A DNA stretch of 64,000 nt from an uncultured Chlorobiaceae bacterium. GTDB lineage: Bacteria > Bacteroidota > Chlorobiia > Chlorobiales > Chlorobiaceae. How positions within the stretch are numbered: position 1 is the first letter of the stretch; each line of letters begins with the position of its first letter. The translations under genes were made by a program, and so were the position numbers. The notes beneath the pieces are model-generated. The model did not search any database, was not told the DNA's origin, and saw nothing but the letters and a program-made list of their open reading frames with translations. Where the stretch lies: positions 84,984-148,983 of the forward strand of contig CAJAIK010000094.1 in NCBI GenBank assembly GCA_903939765.1, in the 5' to 3' direction. This document shows, piece by piece, positions 37,882-48,624 of this stretch.

Positions 37882-38097
37882 ATGTTTGGACTGGGTGGTC
37901 AGGAACTGTTGCTTATCCTGTTTGTCGTCCTGTTATTTTTCGGTCCTTCAAAACTACCTGAGTTGGCCCGGGGGCTGGGCAAAGGAATGAGGGAGTTTAA
38001 AAAAGCGCAAGCTGATCTCGAAAACGAATTCAACAAGGCCGTTGATACTGTCGCTTCAAAAGATGAAGAGGACACGTCGGCTAAAAAGAAAACATAA
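37882..38097 (+). CDS. tatA: Twin-arginine translocase subunit TatA/E
   Basis: A 71-residue TatA-type protein. [40 protein letters not shown] contains the single membrane helix, the FGPSKLPEL hinge and the amphipathic helix; the charged tail follows. I use the ATG at 37882, preceded by a run of eight G, over the ORF-track start 13 codons upstream. Together with TatC it exports folded Tat substrates; tatC is not nearby. Confidence 0.93.
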   Translation: MFGLGGQELLLILFVVLLFFGPSKLPELARGLGKGMREFKKAQADLENEFNKAVDTVASKDEEDTSAKKKT

Positions 38098-38106
38098 AAT
38101 AAGTAC

Positions 38107-38625
38107 ATGCGTAAAAAGATATTGTTTCTGAAAAAATATTTAAAAAATCCTCAGAGTGTTGGTTCGGTCATACCCTCTTCAGAGTTTTTGGCAAAAGCTA
38201 TTTGTAAATCAATTAAAGAGCTGGATCAAACCTCGGTTATTGAGATCGGGGCAGGAACCGGAGCAATCACAAAGCATATCTCAGGCTTCAATCCCTTGTT
38301 GGTTGAAATAGATCAGGAGTTCTGTGCCGTGCTTCGGCAAAATTATCCCCATTTAAAGACGATCAATTCATGTGCGTTGGAACAGTTGAAAAAAGTTGAT
38401 GAGCGCTTCGGGCTGGTACTCTCAATTCCGCTGATCAACAACCCGTTTAAATCTTCATTTGTCCCTATTATAAACACGCTATACGGTAACGGCCTCCTTA
38501 AATGGTGTGTCATGTACACGTATGGCCTCAAGAGTCCCCTTGGTGAAGTGGGTTTCCGGAGTAAAGTTAGAAAGCGGTTTGTCATCAAGAACATTCCACC
38601 AGCCTCAGTCTGGGTTTACTCATAA
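38107..38625 (+). CDS. PmtA-like phospholipid N-methyltransferase family protein
   Basis: A 172-residue Rossmann methyltransferase. FLKKYLKNPQSVGSVIPSSEFLAKAI (about 7-32) is the PmtA-type N-terminus, VIEIGAGTGAITKHI is motif I. The protein is short of the usual ~200 residues. PmtA relatives methylate phosphatidylethanolamine; the group also resembles rRNA-dimethylase folds. It begins 9 bases after tatA and ends 17 before the second prc gene. Confidence 0.7.
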   Translation: MRKKILFLKKYLKNPQSVGSVIPSSEFLAKAICKSIKELDQTSVIEIGAGTGAITKHISGFNPLLVEIDQEFCAVLRQNYPHLKTINSCALEQLKKVDERFGLVLSIPLINNPFKSSFVPIINTLYGNGLLKWCVMYTYGLKSPLGEVGFRSKVRKRFVIKNIPPASVWVYS

Positions 38626-38642
38626 GATTATCATACACGGCA

Positions 38643-40703
38643 ATGCTTAGAAGAAGTCTCTTTCTTTTCATGATGGCATCGGGAAGTGTTACTCCACTTT
38701 TTGCTAAAAACATCGTGGATCCAGCCTCATTTAAAATTGCGACACTCCTCCGGCCGACTGCTGCGCAGAAGGAGGCTGTCAACTATATCAGTAAATATCT
38801 GTTGCAGAATCACTACAGGAAGGTTTCAGTCAATGACTCTCTTTCGCAGCAGATATTTAACCGTTATATCGATAATCTTGACGGCAGTAAAAGCTACTTT
38901 GTGGCAAGTGATGTTGAAAGTCTCAGAAAAATGTATGGCAGCAAGATTGATGACGAATTTCTTGCTGGCAAAGCAACTGCCGGATTTGACATTTACAACC
39001 TCTTTCTGAAACGGGCCAGGGAGAAAATGCGGTATATGACGGTTGCTGCCGATACCGTACGTCTCGATTTTTCATCACCAGAAACCCTTGATCTCGATCG
39101 CAAAAGCGATCCATGGCCCACTGACCTGCCTCAATTGAGCGAACTGTGGAGAAAAGAGCTGAAATATCAGTGGCTCAACCTGAAATATTCCGGAAAGAGT
39201 GACAAGGTCATTCGAGCGGAGCTTGCAAAAAGCTATAAAAGTCGTCTGAATCTTCTGAACCGCCAGAAGCCGGAAGATGCCTTTCACGCATACACGTATG
39301 CTTTGACAACCTCGTTCGACCCCCACACAAGCTATTTCTCTCCGGACGAATATCAAAACTTTCAGATCGACATGAGCCGTTCACTTGAGGGAATCGGCGC
39401 AAAACTCCAAACCGAAGGGGAGTATACCGTTGTCAATGAGCTGATTCCGGGTGGACCGGCATTCAAAAGCAATATCCTGAAAAAAGGTGATAAAATTATT
39501 GGTGTTGGTCAGGGAAAAGTTGCTGCTGTTATTGATGTCTCCGGTTGGAGAATCAATGATGTGGTAAAGCTGATCCGGGGAAACAAAGGCACCATTGTCC
39601 GCCTGAAAATCCTCTCGGCAAGCCAGGGTGGACGCGGGCCTGAAAAAATAATTGAACTTATACGCGACAAGGTCAACCTGCAGGAGCAGGCTGCACAGAA
39701 ACGTATTGTTCTGCAGAACACGAAAAAAATCGGCGTTATTACCATCCCGTCGTTTTACCTTGATTTTGAAGCTGAGCAGCAGAATACAGGCAATTACAAC
39801 AGTACAAGCCGCGATGTCGCCCGTATTCTGGAGGAACTGAATGCAGAGCACGTTGACGGTATCGTTATTGATCTTCGTGATAATGGTGGTGGTTCGCTTG
39901 AAGAGTCTGTAAGTGTTACCGGACTCTTTATTCCAAGTGGTCCCGTCGTTCAAATCAGTAATTCAATCGGCGGCAAAATGGTCCTCAAGGACGAAGACAG
40001 CAGGGTGCAGTATGGCGGACCGCTTGCCGTACTGGTCAATCGTTACAGTGCTTCGGCATCTGAAATTTTTGCGGCAGCCATTCAGGATTACGGCCGCGGT
40101 GTTGTTGTCGGTGAGAGAACGTTTGGGAAGGGAACCGTTCAAAGCCTCATCAAACTGTCAAGGCCAGACTCTTTGACCGGAAAACTACCTGGGCTTGGAG
40201 AGATAAAACTTACCATTGCAAAGTTTTACAGGATATCAGGAGGAAGCACTCAGCACAAAGGTGTTGAGGCGGATATTATCATCCCGTCCATGATCGATAC
40301 GGCCAGAATTGGCGAGGATACCTACACAAGCAGTCTGCCATGGAGCACACTCACCCCATCTTTTTATACAAGCACCTCAGAGATTAACCCTGAAAAAATT
40401 ACTCTGCTTCGGCAACATTTTCAGGAACGATCAGCAAAAGATTCCCTCTACCAAAGCTATCTGCGTGATCTTGATACCCTTGATCAAATTCGTAAAAAGA
40501 AGGCGGTCTCGCTTCAGGATGCGACAGCCAAATCGGAAACAGAGACAATAAAACGGATTGAAAAAGAGTGGTTCAAGGAGCCTGATTCCACCAAAGAGCT
40601 GACCAGAGACGAAGTACTTAACCAGTCGGTATCCGTGGTTGCCGATCTGGCAGAGATAGAGGCAAGGCACCCGAAACTCAAAACTCTGCCATTATCGCAT
40701 TAA
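38643..40703 (+). CDS. prc: Tail-specific protease Prc/Tsp, copy 2
   Basis: A 686-residue paralogue of the gene at 35694, aligning over its full length with the same landmarks: SIG peptide [60 protein letters not shown], catalytic Ser471 in YSASASEIF and Lys496. Both catalytic positions fall at identical residue numbers. Divergence is concentrated in the signal peptide and the C-terminal domain. Its stop TAA overlaps the argH stop on the opposite strand in the palindrome TTAA. Confidence 0.93.
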   Translation: MLRRSLFLFMMASGSVTPLFAKNIVDPASFKIATLLRPTAAQKEAVNYISKYLLQNHYRKVSVNDSLSQQIFNRYIDNLDGSKSYFVASDVESLRKMYGSKIDDEFLAGKATAGFDIYNLFLKRAREKMRYMTVAADTVRLDFSSPETLDLDRKSDPWPTDLPQLSELWRKELKYQWLNLKYSGKSDKVIRAELAKSYKSRLNLLNRQKPEDAFHAYTYALTTSFDPHTSYFSPDEYQNFQIDMSRSLEGIGAKLQTEGEYTVVNELIPGGPAFKSNILKKGDKIIGVGQGKVAAVIDVSGWRINDVVKLIRGNKGTIVRLKILSASQGGRGPEKIIELIRDKVNLQEQAAQKRIVLQNTKKIGVITIPSFYLDFEAEQQNTGNYNSTSRDVARILEELNAEHVDGIVIDLRDNGGGSLEESVSVTGLFIPSGPVVQISNSIGGKMVLKDEDSRVQYGGPLAVLVNRYSASASEIFAAAIQDYGRGVVVGERTFGKGTVQSLIKLSRPDSLTGKLPGLGEIKLTIAKFYRISGGSTQHKGVEADIIIPSMIDTARIGEDTYTSSLPWSTLTPSFYTSTSEINPEKITLLRQHFQERSAKDSLYQSYLRDLDTLDQIRKKKAVSLQDATAKSETETIKRIEKEWFKEPDSTKELTRDEVLNQSVSVVADLAEIEARHPKLKTLPLSH

Positions 40704-42082
40704 AGCTCTTTTCTTGCCATCCCGATCTGCAGTGCAACAGAGTCAAAAGAGCAACTGCCATGTGTCCTCTTTGAGTTCACACTCACATCGGCCTTGAGGC
40801 AGTCGTAGATGTCCGGATCAATAGCCTCACAGAACTCCCGGAACTTTTCTACCGGGATATTTGGCAGGGTAACATCCGAAGCAATACTCCAGGTGACAAT
40901 TTTACCGGTAATGCGGTGAGCATCACGGAATGGAATCTGACGGCGCACAAGATATTCGGCTATTTCAGTAGCAAGGCTGAGATCTTCCGCCGTCAGTTTG
41001 GCCAGTCGTTCCTCCTTCAGCTTGGTATGCTCAAGCAGTTTGGAAAAAATGGAGACACTTCCGATTGTCGTCTCTGCGCTGTCGAAGAGAGGTTGTTTAT
41101 CTTCCTGCATGTCGCGATTGTAGGAGAGCGGTAGCCCTTTCATAATGGTCAGCATGGCCATAAGATTACCGTAGACCCTCCCCGTTTTACCCCTTACCAG
41201 CTCGGCGATATCAGCATTTTTTTTCTGTGGCATGATTGACGACCCCGTTGCAAAAGCATCGCTGATTTCAAGATAGCCGAACTCGTATGAGCTCCAGAGA
41301 ATCAAGTCTTCTGCAAACCGTGACAGGTGCATCATGATTACGGAACAGTCGGAGATGAACTCAATGACAACGTCGCGATCACTCACGGCGTCAATACTGT
41401 TTGAAAAAAGATCGTCAAAACCAAGCAGCACAGAAGATCTTTGCGCATTAAGCGGCAGCGTGCTGCCCGCGAAAGCTGCTGCACCGAGAGGGGAGATATT
41501 CACTCGTTTCATGAGATCCCGCAGCCGCTGGCGATCGCGATTGAACATGTTGAAATAAGCCAGATAGTAGTGCCCGGCAGAAATCGGCTGGGCTCGCTGG
41601 AGGTGGGTATATCCGAAGATGATGGTTTTTTTATAACACTCAGCTTTTTCAACAAGAACCCCTAAAAGCACTCCAAGAGCCTCCTGCAGTTCGGCAATCT
41701 GGCGACGCATGTAGAGACGGGTATCCGTTGCCACCTGATCGTTGCGGCTCCGGCCAGAGTGAAGTTTTCCGGCAACCGCCCCGACCTTCTCCTTCAGCCG
41801 GTTTTCAATGACCGTATGAATATCCTCGTCCTCCCAATGAGGAACAAGTGTACCTGTCGAAAGCTCCTCCTCAATCTCGCGGAGTCCTGCAATAATTTGG
41901 GCAGCATCATCCGGACTGACAATGTTCTCTTCGGAAAGCATGGTCACATGGGCAACAGAGCACTGAATATCCTCGCGATAGAGCTTTTTATCGACATGAA
42001 CCGACGATGAAAACAACAGCGCGTCGCGGTCAAAAGGTAATGAAAATCGGCTCTGCCAGAGTAATTCTTTCTTGCTGCTCAT
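40700..42082 (-). CDS. argH: Argininosuccinate lyase
   Basis: A 460-residue fumarase/aspartase-superfamily lyase, last step of arginine synthesis. The signature [20 protein letters not shown] and earlier [21 protein letters not shown] are clear. I trimmed the ORF-track start by 25 codons to [13 protein letters not shown] at 42082. It is separated from the other arg genes by the convergently or oppositely placed second hybrid kinase (42411-44852), so it is not in the argCJBFRG operon. Confidence 0.95.
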   Translation of the reverse strand: MSSKKELLWQSRFSLPFDRDALLFSSSVHVDKKLYREDIQCSVAHVTMLSEENIVSPDDAAQIIAGLREIEEELSTGTLVPHWEDEDIHTVIENRLKEKVGAVAGKLHSGRSRNDQVATDTRLYMRRQIAELQEALGVLLGVLVEKAECYKKTIIFGYTHLQRAQPISAGHYYLAYFNMFNRDRQRLRDLMKRVNISPLGAAAFAGSTLPLNAQRSSVLLGFDDLFSNSIDAVSDRDVVIEFISDCSVIMMHLSRFAEDLILWSSYEFGYLEISDAFATGSSIMPQKKNADIAELVRGKTGRVYGNLMAMLTIMKGLPLSYNRDMQEDKQPLFDSAETTIGSVSIFSKLLEHTKLKEERLAKLTAEDLSLATEIAEYLVRRQIPFRDAHRITGKIVTWSIASDVTLPNIPVEKFREFCEAIDPDIYDCLKADVSVNSKRTHGSCSFDSVALQIGMARKEL

Positions 42083-42410
42083 AGGGGTATTGATTGTTTG
42101 GGAAACTTGACTGTTCCTTAAGATAGTCATTTTTGTCTTTTTGCCTTGTGTCATCACGCAAGCCCTCAGCGGATAGGGGGAGCGTTTTTTACCGGCACGA
42201 TTTCATGTGCGAAGCGTGCAACCCTTCAAAAATTTTACTATCCATCCTGTTTACCGTATTTACAGGCGAATGCATGATGTTATTCTTGGAATTAAATGGT
42301 ACTTTTCCTTCGTGGTGATTTTGCAGTTTTTTTGCTGAATCTCATAACGGCAGAGAACAGGCCAGCACCGTACTCTTTTTGAAACTTAAAAAACACTACT
42401 GAACGCTGTC
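42083..42410. other. Intergenic region between argH and the second hybrid kinase
   Basis: About 330 bases, divergent promoters. The listed short ORFs lack family features. No hairpin, repeat or RNA gene was seen. Confidence 0.35.
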
Positions 42411-44852
42411 ATGCAGGAAGAAAAAAACGATAAAGTAAAAAATCGGGAGAATTTTATTCAGGCGCTTGTTGATGCCTCGCCTGGGTTTGTCTGTGTGATT
42501 GATGATAATGGGCGATTTGTTGCGTGGAATGCGCGTATTCGTGATCAAGTTGTACGTAAATCAGACAGTGAGATGGCGGGTTGTAATGCTGTAGCAATCG
42601 TTCATCCGGACGATCGACCGTTGATCGAAGAAAAAATCCAGCATGTTTTGACTGAAGGTCTTGAAGAGTGTGCCGAAGTGAGGATACTCTCTTGTGGCGG
42701 ACCAGAATTCCGGTGGTTTCTCCTGGAGGCCAAAAGGCTTATTGTTGATGGTACTCCCTTTTTGATAGCAACTGGTGCCGATATCGACGATCGGAAGCAG
42801 GCTGAATACGCCCTCGATATCAGCGAAAAAAAGTTCCGCTCTATTACCGAGCAACTCGATGGAGTGGTATTTATCTGTGATGCCCAGGGTTTTTTTTCCT
42901 ACGTTTCACCTTTGGCTGAAAAATTTTTGGGCTTTACGCCACAGGAGATGATTGGTCACAGGTTTACTGAGTTTCTTGGTGAAAAGGATAGTTCCAAGGC
43001 TCTCGAAGGGCTCAATAAAACCCTCTCGGATTCTTCGCAGCAAATGGTTTTTGAGCACCGTTTAAAAAGAAAAAACGGCTCAATGTTTTGGGGAGAGGGG
43101 CATGTGCAGAAATTTCAGAACAATGAAAATTGTGGCATGACAGGCTTGCTCCTGGATATTACCAGACGTAAACAGTTTGAATTCCTTACAGCATTTCGCC
43201 AGCGTATTCTCCTGATGGCAGAGTCCAATCTGGTAGAGGAAATCATGAGAGTTACACTCGACGAAGCCGAAAAGCTTACAGGGAGCACGATTGGTTTTTG
43301 CCACATTATCAACGAGGATCCCGTGTCTCCCTCCTTGTGGGTTACCTTATCGAATATTCAGCAAACAATGCATGGTGTGGAGGCTGACATCCTGCACCCA
43401 CCGATCGCTGGCGGTGAATTATGGAGTGGCACTATACCGCAGCAAGCGGTGATTACCAACGATTACAGCGCACGAGAAAATCGGCGAATCGGGTGGCCGG
43501 ATGGTCATCCCGAAATCAGGCGCACTCTTCTTGTACCTATGCTTCAGGAGGGCAAGGTCATGGCAATACTTGGAGTAGGAAACAAGAGGGACGATTATGA
43601 TGAGCATGATCTCAAATTGCTCAGTACCCTTGCCGATGTTACCTGGGATATTGTCTCTCGCAAACGTGCAGAACAGCACATACATGAGATGCAGGAAGCA
43701 CTGACTCAGTCACAAAAAATGGATCTTGTGGGGCAACTGGCCGGAGGAATTGCCCACGACTTCAACAATATGCTTGGGGTGATTCTCGGTAATATTGAAA
43801 TGGCACTCGATCAGACGCCAGCTCCTAATGATACCTTGCAATACAACTTAAAGAACATTCTTGTTGCGGCCAACCGATCCGGAGATCTTACCCGTCAACT
43901 TCTTGCCTTTGCAAGAAAAGAGACGGTGATGCCAATAGTTGTAGAGCTGAATGCTGTGATCGAAAAGATGCTCGCGGTGCTTCGGCAATTGATTGGTGAA
44001 AATATTGCGATTATATGGAAGCCCGACAGAGTTCCTGTTTTTGTAAAAGCCGATCCCTCACAACTTGACCAGATTCTCGTCAACCTTTGCGTCAATGCTC
44101 GTGATGCCATCACCAACGTCGGCACCATTGCCATCGAAATCAGGAAATCAAGTGACCGCAAAACTGTTGATACCCCTCACAATTTTTTTACGGTTTCCGG
44201 TGACTACGTGACACTTTCCGTAACGGATACGGGCAAAGGCATAGAAAAAGTGCATCTTCCGCATATTTTTGAACCCTTCTTCACAACCAAAAAAAAGGGA
44301 AAAGGTACCGGCATGGGGCTTTCGACCGTCTATGGTATTGTCAAACAGAACAAAGGTTGTATTGAGTGCATAAGCGAAGAGGGGGTGGGAACTACCGTCA
44401 AGATCCACCTGCCACTATACAAGGAGGAGGTGCAGGTCGAGATGGCTGCGGACAAAAAGCCGTTATCCGCAGTTCACTACGGCAAAGAGGTAATATTGAT
44501 CGTCGAAGATGAGCCGGAAATTCTGGTTCTCTGCAAGGATGAGCTTGAAAACAAAGGATACAGGGTACTCATGGCAGCTTCACCCCATGAAGCAATTTTG
44601 CTTGTCGAAGAGTCAAAGGAGCTCTTTAAGCTGCTTTTGACTGATGTCGTCATGCCGGGAATGAACGGGTGTGATCTCTTCAAAAAGCTTCAACAGCTCA
44701 ATCCTTCACTCAAAGTGCTCTTTATGTCAGGCTATTCAAGTGATATTGTAGCTCATGACAATATGCTCGAAAAAGGTATCAATTTCATCCAGAAACCCTT
44801 CTCTCTTAAAACGCTTTCCAGTATGGTGCGGAATATACTGAGTCAATCCTGA
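42411..44852 (+). CDS. Hybrid sensor histidine kinase (PAS-PAS-GAF-HisKA-HATPase-REC)
   Basis: An 813-residue soluble hybrid kinase. Two PAS domains (about 18-135 and 142-260) and a GAF domain (about 275-420) precede the transmitter. His449 sits in LAGGIAHDFNNMLGVILGN; NLCVNARDAI, VTDTGKGI and GTGMGLSTVYGI are the ATP-binding boxes. The receiver has Asp in LTDVVMPGMNG, SGYS and QKPF. It is a paralogue of the kinase at 22.1 kb with one extra PAS and an intact phospho-acceptor. No membrane helix is present, so it senses cytoplasmic signals. It lies between argH and argG on the opposite strand; no output regulator is adjacent. Confidence 0.93.
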   Translation: MQEEKNDKVKNRENFIQALVDASPGFVCVIDDNGRFVAWNARIRDQVVRKSDSEMAGCNAVAIVHPDDRPLIEEKIQHVLTEGLEECAEVRILSCGGPEFRWFLLEAKRLIVDGTPFLIATGADIDDRKQAEYALDISEKKFRSITEQLDGVVFICDAQGFFSYVSPLAEKFLGFTPQEMIGHRFTEFLGEKDSSKALEGLNKTLSDSSQQMVFEHRLKRKNGSMFWGEGHVQKFQNNENCGMTGLLLDITRRKQFEFLTAFRQRILLMAESNLVEEIMRVTLDEAEKLTGSTIGFCHIINEDPVSPSLWVTLSNIQQTMHGVEADILHPPIAGGELWSGTIPQQAVITNDYSARENRRIGWPDGHPEIRRTLLVPMLQEGKVMAILGVGNKRDDYDEHDLKLLSTLADVTWDIVSRKRAEQHIHEMQEALTQSQKMDLVGQLAGGIAHDFNNMLGVILGNIEMALDQTPAPNDTLQYNLKNILVAANRSGDLTRQLLAFARKETVMPIVVELNAVIEKMLAVLRQLIGENIAIIWKPDRVPVFVKADPSQLDQILVNLCVNARDAITNVGTIAIEIRKSSDRKTVDTPHNFFTVSGDYVTLSVTDTGKGIEKVHLPHIFEPFFTTKKKGKGTGMGLSTVYGIVKQNKGCIECISEEGVGTTVKIHLPLYKEEVQVEMAADKKPLSAVHYGKEVILIVEDEPEILVLCKDELENKGYRVLMAASPHEAILLVEESKELFKLLLTDVVMPGMNGCDLFKKLQQLNPSLKVLFMSGYSSDIVAHDNMLEKGINFIQKPFSLKTLSSMVRNILSQS

Positions 44853-44923
44853 ATTTTTCGCTACAGGAGCAACGTGGTATAATAATCATCTACTCTCTGT
44901 TGGTTCAGTGGAACAAGCCGGCG

Positions 44924-44955
44924 CCGCGCAGGCCGAAGATGTATGGCTTGCGCGG
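44924..44955. terminator. GC-rich hairpin downstream of argG and the second hybrid kinase
   Basis: CCGCGCAGGCC and GGCTTGCGCGG pair over 11 bp (one G-U) around a 10-base loop. It lies between the convergent kinase and argG genes. There is no T tract, so it may stabilise transcript ends rather than terminate alone. Confidence 0.5.
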
Positions 44956-44975
44956 ATGACGGATGGGTGAAGCTC

Positions 44976-46178
44976 TTATTTGGCGGAGTGCACTTCGCTG
45001 TAGGTTTTCAGCCCAAGTCCATAGAGGTGGATAAAGCCTGCTGCAGCCTTGTGGTTGAACGTGTCGGATTCGGTGTAGGTGGCAAGCTCCTCGTTGTAGA
45101 GCGAGTAAGGGGAGTTGCGGCCAAGCAGGGTTACACCACCCTTGTAAAGTTTCAGGCGCACAAGGCCGGTCACCGGGAGCTGTGTTTCATCCACAAAGGC
45201 ATCCAGTGCCTTCCTCATTGGCGAGAACCAGGTGCCGTTGTAGATGAGGTTGGCATAATCCTGGCTGATGTTTTTCTTGTACTGGAAGACCGATTTTTCG
45301 AGCGTCAGGCGCTCCAGTTCGCGATGTGCGAAGTGCAGGATGGTTGCTGCCGGGGCTTCATAAATTTCACGCGATTTGATGCCGACAACGCGGTTCTCGA
45401 TCATGTCGAGCCGTCCGACGCCATTGGCTGCGCCGATTTCGTTCAGGCGGATGATGAGGTCAAGGCCGCTCATCTTTTTGCCGTCGAGGGAGACGGGAAT
45501 ACCTTTTTCAAACTCGATCTCAACAACGGCCGGAGTGTTCGGTGCATTTTCCGGTGACGTGGTGATCTGGTAGGCATCTTCGGGAGGTGCAACCATCGGA
45601 TCTTCGAGCACACCGCACTCAATACTGATACCCCAGATGTTTTCATCTATGGAGTAGGGGTTTTTCTTGGTAGCAGAGACCTGGATGTTGTGTTCGAGGG
45701 CGTAGGCAATTTCAGATTCCCTCGAAGTGAACTCCCATTCACGCAATGGAGCAAGGACCTTGAGATGGGGGGCAAGTGAGGCAAAAGTCACTTCAAAGCG
45801 TACCTGATCGTTTCCTTTTCCGGTGCAGCCGTGGGCGAGCATGGTGCACCCTTCGGCCAGAGCGGTATCGACAATCGCTTTTGCAAGCAAAGGGCGTCCA
45901 AGAGCGGTCGCAAGCGGATAGACATCTTCATAGAGGGCACCAGCCTTGAGTGCACGCCATATGTACTCTTCAACAAACTCCTTGCGCAAATCAACAAACT
46001 TGAATTTTGAAGCTCCTGTGGAGATCGCTTTTGATTCAAGGTTTTCAATCTCTTTCTGCTGGCCCAGATTGCCGGTTACGGCAACGATTTCTGCGTCATA
46101 TTTGTCTTTCAGCCACTTGATCATGATGGATGTATCGAGTCCACCGGAATAGGCTATTGCAATTTTTTCCTTGCTCAT
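44976..46178 (-). CDS. argG: Argininosuccinate synthase
   Basis: A 400-residue ATP-pyrophosphatase-family synthase. [18 protein letters not shown] is the P-loop; [14 protein letters not shown] and [22 protein letters not shown] are conserved. It joins citrulline and aspartate. It is the last gene of the minus-strand order argC-J-B-F-R-G. Confidence 0.97.
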   Translation of the reverse strand: MSKEKIAIAYSGGLDTSIMIKWLKDKYDAEIVAVTGNLGQQKEIENLESKAISTGASKFKFVDLRKEFVEEYIWRALKAGALYEDVYPLATALGRPLLAKAIVDTALAEGCTMLAHGCTGKGNDQVRFEVTFASLAPHLKVLAPLREWEFTSRESEIAYALEHNIQVSATKKNPYSIDENIWGISIECGVLEDPMVAPPEDAYQITTSPENAPNTPAVVEIEFEKGIPVSLDGKKMSGLDLIIRLNEIGAANGVGRLDMIENRVVGIKSREIYEAPAATILHFAHRELERLTLEKSVFQYKKNISQDYANLIYNGTWFSPMRKALDAFVDETQLPVTGLVRLKLYKGGVTLLGRNSPYSLYNEELATYTESDTFNHKAAAGFIHLYGLGLKTYSEVHSAK

Positions 46179-46192
46179 GTTGTCGTGAATTA

Positions 46193-46639
46193 TCAGTTTT
46201 TGGAAAGCTTTTTATGAATATAGGATTTCAGTGCAGAAATGTTCAGCACTGAAGAGGGAATTACAAGAAGTGTGTCATCTCCCGCTATGGTACCAAGAAT
46301 CAGCGGGCTTTTAAGCTGATCGAGCCATGAGCCGACGCCATGAGCCCTGCCTGGAAGGGTCATGATAATGATAGAGGTTTCATTGGCATTGATGGAAAGC
46401 ACCTCAATACCGACAAGCCCTTTGATAATCTTGTCAGCCTCATCATCCGCCAGAACCATTTTATAGTTCCCGTTTGTTCTTGAACGGATGATGCCCAGTT
46501 CAGCGCAGTCACGCGAAAGGGTGGCCTGGGCAACCACCATACCGGCATCCCGGAGCAGTTGCAAAAGGTCATGCTGATTACCGACGTTGTGCTGATGAAG
46601 AATTTCCCTGATTTTCAGTTGACGAGCATACTTGTTCAT
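46193..46639 (-). CDS. argR: Arginine repressor ArgR
   Basis: A 148-residue ArgR/AhrC protein. The winged helix spans [42 protein letters not shown] (about 9-50). [15 protein letters not shown] near the C-terminus is the arginine-binding hexamerisation motif. It is embedded in the arginine operon, overlapping argF by 4 bases (ATGA), and likely represses that operon when arginine is plentiful. Confidence 0.93.
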   Translation of the reverse strand: MNKYARQLKIREILHQHNVGNQHDLLQLLRDAGMVVAQATLSRDCAELGIIRSRTNGNYKMVLADDEADKIIKGLVGIEVLSINANETSIIIMTLPGRAHGVGSWLDQLKSPLILGTIAGDDTLLVIPSSVLNISALKSYIHKKLSKN

Positions 46640-47670
46640 TGTCGTGTCACCCTGTCAGCTCCCGCCTTTTTTGCTGCATTCAAAAGCCGGTGGGTCAGAT
46701 GAAATTTTCTGTACTCGTCATGGTTGAGCAGTTTGACAAGAAGTGCTTTCTGAACATGCAGACGGTTTTCAGCCTCGTCAAGGATGATGGAGTGCGGCCC
46801 ATCCATCACTTCTGCGCTTATCTCCTGGCCACGATGTGCGGGCATGCAGTGCATGACCACTGCGCCGGGTTTGGCCTCTGCAAGCAGGGCTCGGTTGATC
46901 TGAAAGGGGGAGAAGATTTTCAGGCGATCATCTCTCTCTTTCTCCTGCCCCATACTGGTCCAGACATCGGTATAGAGCACATCGGCATTTGCCGCAGCCT
47001 CTTTCGGGTCGTGCAGAATCTCGATGCGGCTGATACCCTTCTGGCGTGCGGCTTCGAGCACTCCCTCGTTTGGCTTGTACCCTTCCGGGCAAGCAAGCAC
47101 AAAGTGAAAGGGGAGTATGCCAGCCAGTTCTATCCATGAATTTGCGACATTATTGCCATCCCCGACAAAAACAACCTTTATTCCGTCATGCCACAGCGAC
47201 TTTTCGTAGAGCGTAAAGGCATCGGCCAGTATCTGGCAGGGATGCGACAGATCGGTCAGCGCATTGATAACCGGAATGGAGGCATGCTCCGCAAGTCCTT
47301 CGATGACGGCATGATCATGCAGGCGGGCGACGATGGCGTCATTGTAGCGAGAGAGCAGTTGTGCCACATCCTGCACTGATTCTCGTGAACCGAGACCAAT
47401 CGATTGGCCATCAAGGTTGATGGCATATCCCCCGAGCTCATGAATGCCAAGCTCAAAAGAGACCCTTGTTCTCAGTGATGGCTTACTGAAAATCATGGCT
47501 ACGGTTTTGTCGCGCAGCGGGAGAAATGGTGCATTGGCAGAACTCTCTTTCCTTTTTTTCTTGACATAAAGTGAGTAGTCGAACAACTCGATAATCTTGC
47601 TGCCATCAAGCGGTGAAAAGCCCAGAAAATCACGTTTAGCGGGAACCTTCCTTATTTGAACCTCTTCCAT
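46636..47670 (-). CDS. argF: Ornithine carbamoyltransferase
   Basis: A 344-residue carbamoyltransferase. FSKPSLRTRVSFE (carbamoyl-phosphate site), LSHPCQILAD (HPCQ) and HCMPAHRGQEI (ornithine loop, Cys) are the OTC signatures, and VFVGDGNNVANSW is also typical. It makes citrulline. The N-terminal ~20 residues extend past the usual start. The last 4 bases overlap the argR start. Confidence 0.92.
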   Translation of the reverse strand: MEEVQIRKVPAKRDFLGFSPLDGSKIIELFDYSLYVKKKRKESSANAPFLPLRDKTVAMIFSKPSLRTRVSFELGIHELGGYAINLDGQSIGLGSRESVQDVAQLLSRYNDAIVARLHDHAVIEGLAEHASIPVINALTDLSHPCQILADAFTLYEKSLWHDGIKVVFVGDGNNVANSWIELAGILPFHFVLACPEGYKPNEGVLEAARQKGISRIEILHDPKEAAANADVLYTDVWTSMGQEKERDDRLKIFSPFQINRALLAEAKPGAVVMHCMPAHRGQEISAEVMDGPHSIILDEAENRLHVQKALLVKLLNHDEYRKFHLTHRLLNAAKKAGADRVTRQ

Positions 47671-47674
47671 GCCT

Positions 47675-48589
47675 TTACCTGTTTAGGGATTGATCGCTCT
47701 CCTGCTCTGCAATAAACTGGGTGCCAACCCCTTCATGCGTAAATATTTCGAGCAGGAGCGAATGTGTGGATTTTCCGTCAATGAGATGAATTTTGCCGAC
47801 ACCACTGTCAAGCGTTTTGAATGCGGAAAGAACTTTCGGAATCATGCCGCCAGAAATAATTCCCTGTTCAATAAAGTCTGCGGCTTCACCTTTGGTGATG
47901 GTTTTGAGGATTCTGTCGCCCACATGAATGCCTTCGACATCGCTGACGTAGATGAGCTTTTCAGCTTTCAGGGCAATGGCAATACCGCTTGCGGCATCAT
48001 CAGCGTTAATGTTGTAGATATTTCCCTTGTCGTCAAATCCTGTCGGGGCTATGACTGGAATCAGCCCTGCCCGGCAGAGCAGATCGATATAGTCGGTGTT
48101 AATCTGCTCGACTTCACCCACCAGGCCGAGCGTCTCGGCATTCGGGTGGGGCAGAGCCTTGATGGTATCGGCATCAAGACCGGTGACACCCACAGCCTTG
48201 CCACCATGCCGACTGATCAACTGGACAATATCCTGATTTACCTTGCCAGCAAGGGTCATCTGAATAACCGAGATCATCTCTTTGTCGGTAACTCTGCGTC
48301 CATGAAGAAATCGTGAAGAAATTCCAAGTTTTTCTGCCGTTTTTGTAATGGCATCGCCTCCGCCATGCACAAGAACAATCCTGATACCGACTTTACGCAG
48401 AAGGGTGACATTCTGGGCAAAACTGTTTTTAAGTGAGGCATCCTTCATGGCTGCCCCCCCATATTTAATGACAAAAGTCTTGCCTTCAAACTTGCGAATA
48501 TAGGGTAACGCTTCAATAAGTACAGGCCCGATAGCGGCGTGTGAGGCTGTTCTTGCTGGATTCAGTTCATTGCACGGTAACGTGTCCAT
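47675..48589 (-). CDS. argB: Acetylglutamate kinase
   Basis: A 304-residue amino-acid kinase. [22 protein letters not shown] and [12 protein letters not shown] mark the phosphate and nucleotide sites; [25 protein letters not shown] is the C-terminal ATP region. I use the ATG at 48589 ([11 protein letters not shown]) in place of the ORF-track start 31 codons upstream. It phosphorylates N-acetylglutamate and is usually the arginine-inhibited step when ArgJ is present. Confidence 0.95.
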   Translation of the reverse strand: MDTLPCNELNPARTASHAAIGPVLIEALPYIRKFEGKTFVIKYGGAAMKDASLKNSFAQNVTLLRKVGIRIVLVHGGGDAITKTAEKLGISSRFLHGRRVTDKEMISVIQMTLAGKVNQDIVQLISRHGGKAVGVTGLDADTIKALPHPNAETLGLVGEVEQINTDYIDLLCRAGLIPVIAPTGFDDKGNIYNINADDAASGIAIALKAEKLIYVSDVEGIHVGDRILKTITKGEAADFIEQGIISGGMIPKVLSAFKTLDSGVGKIHLIDGKSTHSLLLEIFTHEGVGTQFIAEQESDQSLNR

Positions 48590-48624
48590 TGCGGAAAAAT
48601 TGCTCTTGATGGTTAAGGGAAGTG

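Noticed and set aside
44943-45557. 204-aa + ORF antisense to argG
   Set aside because: Shadow of argG with His/Gly/Val-rich composition and no homology I recognise.
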